Shown piece by piece: positions 34,542 through 38,207 of a stretch of 38,207 nucleotides of DNA. The translations under genes and the position numbers were made by a program. The notes under the pieces are model-generated. The model saw only the letters and a list, made by a program, of their open reading frames with translations, was not told where the DNA came from and did not search any database. Position 1 is the stretch's first letter. Every line of letters starts with the position of its first letter. The stretch comes from Bacteroidetes bacterium HGW-Bacteroidetes-1 (GTDB lineage Bacteria; Bacteroidota; Bacteroidia; Bacteroidales; F082), in assembly GCA_002842755.1 (NCBI GenBank), contig PHDU01000031.1, forward strand, positions 1 through 38,207, read 5' to 3'.

Positions 34542-34967
34542 TTAAAATTTTTGATGTTTAATGGACTCAAGGTATGATTGAAGAATAAGAGTGGCACTTA
34601 TGGTGTCAACCAAAGCCTTGTCCTGACGTTTTTTTTTGCTTAACCCTGCATCGATCATACTTTGAAGCGCCATTTTGGAAGTAAAGCGTTCATCATAGCG
34701 TTCGATGCGCATTTCTGGAAAGGCTGTTTTAAGTCGCTTCACAAATGGTTCAATAAAGCGTGAAGCATCTGAAGCCAGGTTTTGCATATCTTTGGGCTCT
34801 CCAACTACAACACAATCAACAATTTCGAGAAGCATGTATTTTTTCAGATAATCCAGTAACTGATTGCTTGGAATTGTATCGAGACCTGTGGCAAAAAGTT
34901 GAAGCGGATCGGTCACAGCAATCCCACTTCGTTTCTGACCAAAGTCTATCGCCATGATTCTTCCCAT
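34542..34967 (-). CDS. ruvX: Putative pre-16S rRNA nuclease / Holliday junction resolvase RuvX (YqgF)
   Basis: RNase H-like nuclease of 141 residues. MAIDFGQKRSGIAVTD carries the first catalytic Asp, VVVGEPKD the second motif, ERYDERFTS the third, and DTISATLILQSYL the last with the Asp. YqgF in E. coli is implicated in 16S rRNA 5' maturation; a resolvase role is disputed. It leads the operon with def and the lipoprotein gene. Confidence 0.93.
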   Translation of the reverse strand: MGRIMAIDFGQKRSGIAVTDPLQLFATGLDTIPSNQLLDYLKKYMLLEIVDCVVVGEPKDMQNLASDASRFIEPFVKRLKTAFPEMRIERYDERFTSKMALQSMIDAGLSKKKRQDKALVDTISATLILQSYLESIKHQKF

Positions 34968-34987
34968 ACTATTCGTGAATTACCGGA

Positions 34988-34995
34988 CAAAATTA
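34988..34995 (-). promoter_or_regulatory. Putative -7 promoter box for ruvX-def-lipoprotein
   Basis: Minus-strand TAATTTTG matches TAnnTTTG, 20 nt upstream of the ruvX ATG at 34967. A TTTTG lies upstream but at a spacing of about 16 nt, shorter than the usual 19-21. Confidence 0.5.
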
Positions 34996-35084
34996 GAATA
35001 AAAAATGATCCAAAAGCCTAAAAAATCAATCTGGTTGGACATGCTTTTGTAATTTAGCAGCCTGACAGCAATACAAAAAACAAG

Positions 35085-35900
35085 ATGAATGACCTAAAAA
35101 TTATGATTGAAGAAGCTTGGCGTGAACGATCATTACTTCAAAGTACAAGCCATCGGGATGCCATAAACGAAGTAATCCGCTTGCTTGATATTGGAATTTT
35201 GCGCGTTGCTTCCCAAGAGTCAGCAGGTTGGATTGTTAACGAATGGGTTAAAAAAGCAGTCATTCTTTATTTTCCTATCAGGCAAATGGAAATTACCGAA
35301 GCAGGGCCAATGGAGTTTCACGACAAAATCCCATTGAAAAAAAATTATAAGGAACTAGGTGTTAGGGTTGTGCCTCATGCCATCGCACGCTACGGCTCGT
35401 ATATTGCTAAAGGAGTTATAATGATGCCTTCATACATAAATATTGGAGCCTGGGTTGGTAGCGGAACTATGGTTGACACATGGGCAACTGTAGGCTCGTG
35501 CGCTCAGATAGGCGAAAACGTTCATCTTAGTGGAGGCGTTGGTATTGGTGGTGTATTGGAACCAGTGCAAGCTTCTCCGGTAATTATTGAAGACAACAGC
35601 TTTATTGGATCGCGTTGTATTGTTGTTGAAGGAGTGAAAGTTGAACGGGAAGCTGTACTCGGCGCCAATGTGGTTCTTACACAATCAACACGGATTATTG
35701 ATGTTACCGGCAGTAAACCATTAGAATTTAAAGGGATCATACCTACCCGCTCGGTAGTGATACCCGGAACAATTGAAAAACAATTTCCGGCAGGTAAATT
35801 TCAAATTGCTTGTGCGCTTATAATTGGAAAGCGCAAACCTTCAACAGATTTAAAGACTTCACTGAATGATGCACTTAGGGAATTTGACGTTTCAGTTTAA
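35085..35900 (+). CDS. dapD: 2,3,4,5-tetrahydropyridine-2,6-dicarboxylate N-succinyltransferase
   Basis: Succinyl-CoA-dependent step of lysine/diaminopimelate synthesis. 271 residues, as in E. coli DapD (274). The N-terminal helical domain is about 1-105. The left-handed beta-helix, about 110-230, has hexapeptide repeats IGAWVGSGTMVDTWATVG, AQIGENVHLSGGVGIGG, and IEDNSFIGSRCIVVEGVKV. The GAWVGSGTMVDTW stretch is typical of the family. The other lysine genes are not nearby. Single transcript. Confidence 0.95.
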   Translation: MNDLKIMIEEAWRERSLLQSTSHRDAINEVIRLLDIGILRVASQESAGWIVNEWVKKAVILYFPIRQMEITEAGPMEFHDKIPLKKNYKELGVRVVPHAIARYGSYIAKGVIMMPSYINIGAWVGSGTMVDTWATVGSCAQIGENVHLSGGVGIGGVLEPVQASPVIIEDNSFIGSRCIVVEGVKVEREAVLGANVVLTQSTRIIDVTGSKPLEFKGIIPTRSVVIPGTIEKQFPAGKFQIACALIIGKRKPSTDLKTSLNDALREFDVSV

Positions 35901-35940
35901 ATTTTAATAACAGTCCTCCCGACCTCATACCCCGGCCGGG

Positions 35941-36053
35941 ATTCGTTCAACTAAGGCTTTTGTTTCACTGCACTCACAAAAAGTAAGTTTCACTGAACAC
36001 GGGTCATATCTCAGGCTTTCAACAAGATTGTCGGAGGTCTCGCTGATGGCGGT
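35941..36053. repeat. Direct repeat copy A: RHS-derived remnant left of hicBA
   Basis: 113 bp, directly repeated at 36895-37007 with 18 mismatches and no gaps (about 84% identity by hand count). On the minus strand copy A corresponds to a decayed RHS-core fragment: it aligns with the coding frame of copy B but carries stops. Similarity may extend weakly to about 36095. The rest of the spacer 35901-36361 shows no gene; a hicBA promoter is expected near 36290-36330 but I cannot define it. Confidence 0.75.
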
Positions 36054-36361
36054 TGATGATACCAAAACTGAAGCTTGATTTTTGTACACGACTAGTAGAA
36101 TCCTTCAAAATTGATAATCAGCCCTGTCTAAAACAAAGACACAAATATTCTGAATGAAGTTTCACCGGAATAAAATTCAGCATTGAAAAACTAATGTTGA
36201 AGATTTTAGTATTTTTACCCCTGAAAAGCTTTCGTTCTTAATTCGTTTGGTACTTTGCGCTAAGAGAAGTGAACTTTTTCAAGCATAAAAACTTTGTATA
36301 TAATATTTATGCACAATGTTTTACGGATGTTTTAATAAATTTAATACGAATTTAAGGTATT

Positions 36362-36613
36362 ATGAAAATATCGGAAACAAAAATATTGCACCTTCCAATT
36401 CTGGTTGAACAAGACGAAGATAATGTTTTCATCGTAAGTTGTCCTGTTTTTAAAGGTTGTCATTCTTATGGTTCTACTATTGACGAGGCATTGAGCAATA
36501 TTAAAGAAGTAATTGACATGTGCATTGAGGAAGAGAAGGAAAAAGCCTCAGATTTTAACCGTTTTGTTGGTTTCAGGGAAATACAGGTTTCGTTAAAGTC
36601 GGCTGCCGTTTAA
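36362..36613 (+). CDS. hicB: HicB-family antitoxin
   Basis: 83 residues with the HicB partial RNase H-like fold: LPILVEQDEDNVFIVSCPVFKGCHSYGSTIDEALSNIKEVIDMC (quoted in part) shows the pattern of an edge strand, a central GC-type turn and an A-L-x-N-I helix. The C-terminal region is short and carries no obvious helix-turn-helix. It precedes the toxin gene by 10 nt. Antitoxin-first order (hicBA) differs from E. coli hicAB but is common elsewhere. It should neutralise HicA. Confidence 0.88.
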   Translation: MKISETKILHLPILVEQDEDNVFIVSCPVFKGCHSYGSTIDEALSNIKEVIDMCIEEEKEKASDFNRFVGFREIQVSLKSAAV

Positions 36614-36623
36614 AATAGTAGCT

Positions 36624-36857
36624 ATGTCTCAACTACCAGTAATCTCCGGTAAAGACTTTATCAGGTTCCTTCAAACGCTTGGCTTTAGTGTTACACGCGT
36701 TAATGGATCACACTACAGGCTAAAACACCCCGACGGTCGGATTACAACAGTTCCAGTCCATAAAAATAAAAATATTCCCAAAGGTTTGATGCGTAAGCTA
36801 ATCCGTGAAGATTTAGACCTGGAATTGGATGAGTTTCTTATCCTTTACAGGCAATAA
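36624..36857 (+). CDS. hicA: HicA-family mRNA interferase toxin
   Basis: 77 residues, dsRBD-like fold. SGKDFIRFLQTLGFSVTRVNGSHYRLKHPDG: the histidine in GSHYRL is the family's catalytic residue, and TVPVHKNKNIPKGLMRKLIRE gives the second beta strand and helix. Cleaves mRNA independent of translation in known members. Normal length, no frameshift, so probably active. Its 3' end overlaps an antisense RHS remnant. Confidence 0.92.
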   Translation: MSQLPVISGKDFIRFLQTLGFSVTRVNGSHYRLKHPDGRITTVPVHKNKNIPKGLMRKLIREDLDLELDEFLILYRQ

Positions 36858-37214
36858 AAGAAAAGAGGCCCGGTTTCCCGAGGCTACTGCCGGAATTCCT
36901 TCAACTAAGGCTTTTGTTTCGCTGTGCTCACAAAAACCAAGTTTCACTGAACACGGGTTGTGACTCAAACTTTCAACAAGGTTGCCGTTGGCATCGCTGA
37001 TGGCGGTGATGCTGCCCAGATAATCCTTGTGCACATAGTACATGGTTTGTGATATACCCCAATTATTAACCAAAATATCAAGGGGGCTGTCAGTAAAGTC
37101 ATGCACATGAATACTTTTTGCTTGCAAACTTTCTGCAAAAGTATTATTGCTGGTTTGATTGTAAACTATGGCCGTGCAAAGGTGCATCTGTGGATTTTGG
37201 CTTGTTAAAGGCAA
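36813..37214 (-). pseudogene. RHS-repeat protein remnant (C-terminal core fragment)
   Basis: A 133-codon frame contains MYYVHKDYLGSITAISDANGNLVES, the RHS-associated core hallmark (Y-x-H-x-D-x-L-G-S then D-x-x-G); quoted in part only. The core normally continues with a YDPWG-type tyrosine-rich stretch, but here it changes to SHNPCSVKLGFCEHSETK, which is not RHS-like. No upstream YD repeats are present, and the frame starts abruptly. So it is a truncated remnant and not a full gene. The end overlaps hicA on the other strand. Copy B of the direct repeat (36895-37007) lies inside it. Confidence 0.65.
36895..37007. repeat. Direct repeat copy B: RHS-derived remnant right of hicBA
   Basis: 113 bp matching copy A at 35941-36053 in the same orientation with 18 mismatches and no gaps. 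Contained in the RHS remnant frame on the minus strand. The two copies bracket the hicBA pair. Confidence 0.75.
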
Positions 37215-37220
37215 ATGTAT

Positions 37221-37256
37221 AAAAAACTTTCCCCCGATTGAAGTGACGGGGGAAAG
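37221..37256 (-). terminator. Intrinsic terminator of the 253-residue protein gene
   Basis: CTTTCCCCCG (37227-37236) and CGGGGGAAAG (37247-37256), a perfect 10-bp stem with a 10-nt loop. Six A on the plus strand (37221-37226) give a six-T run on the minus strand after the stem, 22 nt past the stop of the gene at 37278-38039. Confidence 0.82.
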
Positions 37257-37277
37257 AGATGTTTAGTTAAAATAACG

Positions 37278-38039
37278 TTAAAGATTTTTCAGTTTTAACA
37301 TCGTCAAACACGAATATAGAAGATTATTAATGATCATATGGTCGTTCACTTTTTCAGAATAGAACTCCGCTCTAAAAAACACCTTGCTCGTGTCTCCATT
37401 GCCAAATTCAAAAAGTCGCTGCGATGTAAAGTTGTTTGCGTAAATAGGTTCAAGGTCATCAGTATTTATACGTTGCAATACCTTGGATAAGCGTTTTACT
37501 TCTTTTGGTTTTAGTTTGTAAGAGGTAGAATAATCAATGATAAACCGAAATTCTTTATCAAAAAACCCTGATTTAAACACCAAGCTATCAGCCTCTGCGT
37601 AGTACCTTACCAGGTTATATCGCTGTTGATGATTTTTTTTTGGATTAATGTAATCAAATCGTTGATAGGCCATTCGTACTACCAATCCACTGGTTGAATC
37701 CTGAAGTAAAGGCTCGCCAAATTGCTGCAACAAGAAGGAATAGAACATGATTTGTGTATTCAAATAATCAGAATTATCAGCCGAGTAATCATCAGAAAAA
37801 TAATTTGGAATTATTTGAGCTGATGTGCTATCAACAAGAATATCATAAAATTCATGACACTTTCGAATTATCTCGTTCTTTTTATTAAGTGAAAAACGTA
37901 ATCTGCTTTCATTCAAGCTGTCATGCCCTTCCCTTAAATAGATCTCACCATTTTCTTTTCTGTAAACAGAAACTTCTTTTGGGGCATTTTTGTTGCTGGT
38001 AAAAACCAATTCCCTTACTTTAACCCATTTTGCAGCCAA
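37278..38039 (-). CDS. Hypothetical protein, start uncertain (no ATG)
   Basis: 253 residues, mostly charged, without a clear signal peptide or transmembrane helix. The visible frame starts at a TTG (38039); a TAA lies in frame 21 bp further upstream, and the next in-frame Met is more than 90 residues in. The codons between the TAA and the TTG read NGTC, whose Cys could be part of a lipobox whose signal peptide has shifted frame. Contents: repeated Tyr/Phe-rich stretches (RFDYINPKK, KVFFRAEFYSEKV) and an alpha/beta pattern. I do not recognise the family. A strong terminator follows, so it is or recently was a real transcription unit. Confidence 0.5.
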   Translation of the reverse strand: MAAKWVKVRELVFTSNKNAPKEVSVYRKENGEIYLREGHDSLNESRLRFSLNKKNEIIRKCHEFYDILVDSTSAQIIPNYFSDDYSADNSDYLNTQIMFYSFLLQQFGEPLLQDSTSGLVVRMAYQRFDYINPKKNHQQRYNLVRYYAEADSLVFKSGFFDKEFRFIIDYSTSYKLKPKEVKRLSKVLQRINTDDLEPIYANNFTSQRLFEFGNGDTSKVFFRAEFYSEKVNDHMIINNLLYSCLTMLKLKNL

Positions 38040-38157
38040 ACAAGTCCCATTTAGTTAAAAACTGGTCAAATCAGTCTTTTTTCGGGTGTCAAGTACAGTT
38101 ACAAAACAGCTAAGGAATTGTCAATAAATAATATACTCATATTTAAAGTAAATTAGT

Positions 38158-38165
38158 TACCTTTG
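38158..38165 (+). promoter_or_regulatory. Putative -7 promoter box of the gene entering the right edge
   Basis: TACCTTTG, an exact TAnnTTTG match, ends 12 nt before the ATG at 38178. No -33 TTG at the usual spacing. Confidence 0.45.
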
Positions 38166-38177
38166 TTAAAAAAAACA

Positions 38178-38207
38178 ATGGACACTAATGATATCATTAA
38201 AGCTCGA
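38178..38207 (+). CDS. Start of a coding region cut by the window edge
   Basis: ATG at 38178 opens ten codons (MDTNDIIKAR) to the edge without a stop, just behind a promoter-like box. Too short to assign. Confidence 0.35.
   Translation, partial: MDTNDIIKAR

Noticed and set aside
35901-35942. Terminator after dapD
   Set aside because: A CCCGGCCGGG-type palindrome is present, but it has no loop room and no T run, so I do not call it a terminator.
37278-38039. T9SS or lipoprotein assignment of the 253-residue protein
   Set aside because: No signal peptide or sorting domain is visible in the intact frame; a lost lipobox upstream is only a guess.
1-38207. CRISPR array, tRNA or rRNA genes, prophage
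   Set aside because: I saw no regularly spaced repeats, no tRNA-like TTCGANNC arms in spacers, no rRNA sequence and no phage structural genes.

Overview
The window looks like a chromosomal segment of a Bacteroidota bacterium, most likely Bacteroidales-like. The reasons are a type IX secretion (T9SS) C-terminal sorting domain on a secreted amylase, several TAnnTTTG promoter boxes of the Bacteroidota type, AT-rich spacers, a DUF2851 gene, a GIN-domain/outer-membrane-barrel protein, and the order zapB-like / zapA / small RNA / rny. Nearly all of it is ordinary chromosome. Mobile or decayed DNA sits mainly at the two ends.

Layout. 1-71: tail of an ISAzo13-like transposase. 263-4819 (-): T9SS-exported alpha-amylase, then a GIN-domain/beta-barrel protein. 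5045-6510 (+): EamA transporter and YigZ/IMPACT protein, overlapping by 4 nt. 6744-8180 (+): dnaA, then about 590 bp with no intact gene. 8772-10926 (+): tightly packed LMW phosphatase, serine/threonine dehydratase and RsmI-type methyltransferase. 11025-11534 (-): SlyD-like isomerase. 11740-13460 (+): ABC-2 exporter pair. 13695-14495 (+): sugar-phosphate transferase. 14532-16619 (-): membrane VWA-like protein. 16705-17451 (-): fabG.

17.7-24.8 kb holds two convergent regulatory units. On + are a secreted EF-hand protein, an ECF sigma factor, its ZAS-type anti-sigma factor and a CpxP/Spy-like membrane-anchored protein. An intrinsic terminator lies between the first and second genes. On - are a large TPR histidine kinase, a receiver-kinase protein and a cation diffusion facilitator in one apparent operon. 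Neither signalling protein has a DNA-binding output domain. I infer, from gene content only, that this is an envelope/metal homeostasis locus; it is the best candidate here for an undescribed system.

24.9-30.5 kb: MsrB lipoprotein (+), then (-) a small secreted protein, two tandem AGCS amino acid/cation symporters and a DUF2851 protein. 30.8-33.4 kb (+): zapB-like, zapA, a structured RNA of about 190 nt that is probably 6S RNA, and rny with a strong terminator. 33.4-35.0 kb (-): ruvX, def and a lipoprotein. 35.1-35.9 kb (+): dapD. 35.9-37.2 kb: a hicBA toxin-antitoxin pair flanked by two diverged direct copies of a 113-bp RHS-derived fragment. 37.3-38.0 kb (-): an unrecognised protein without an ATG start. 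38178 to the end: probable start of another gene.
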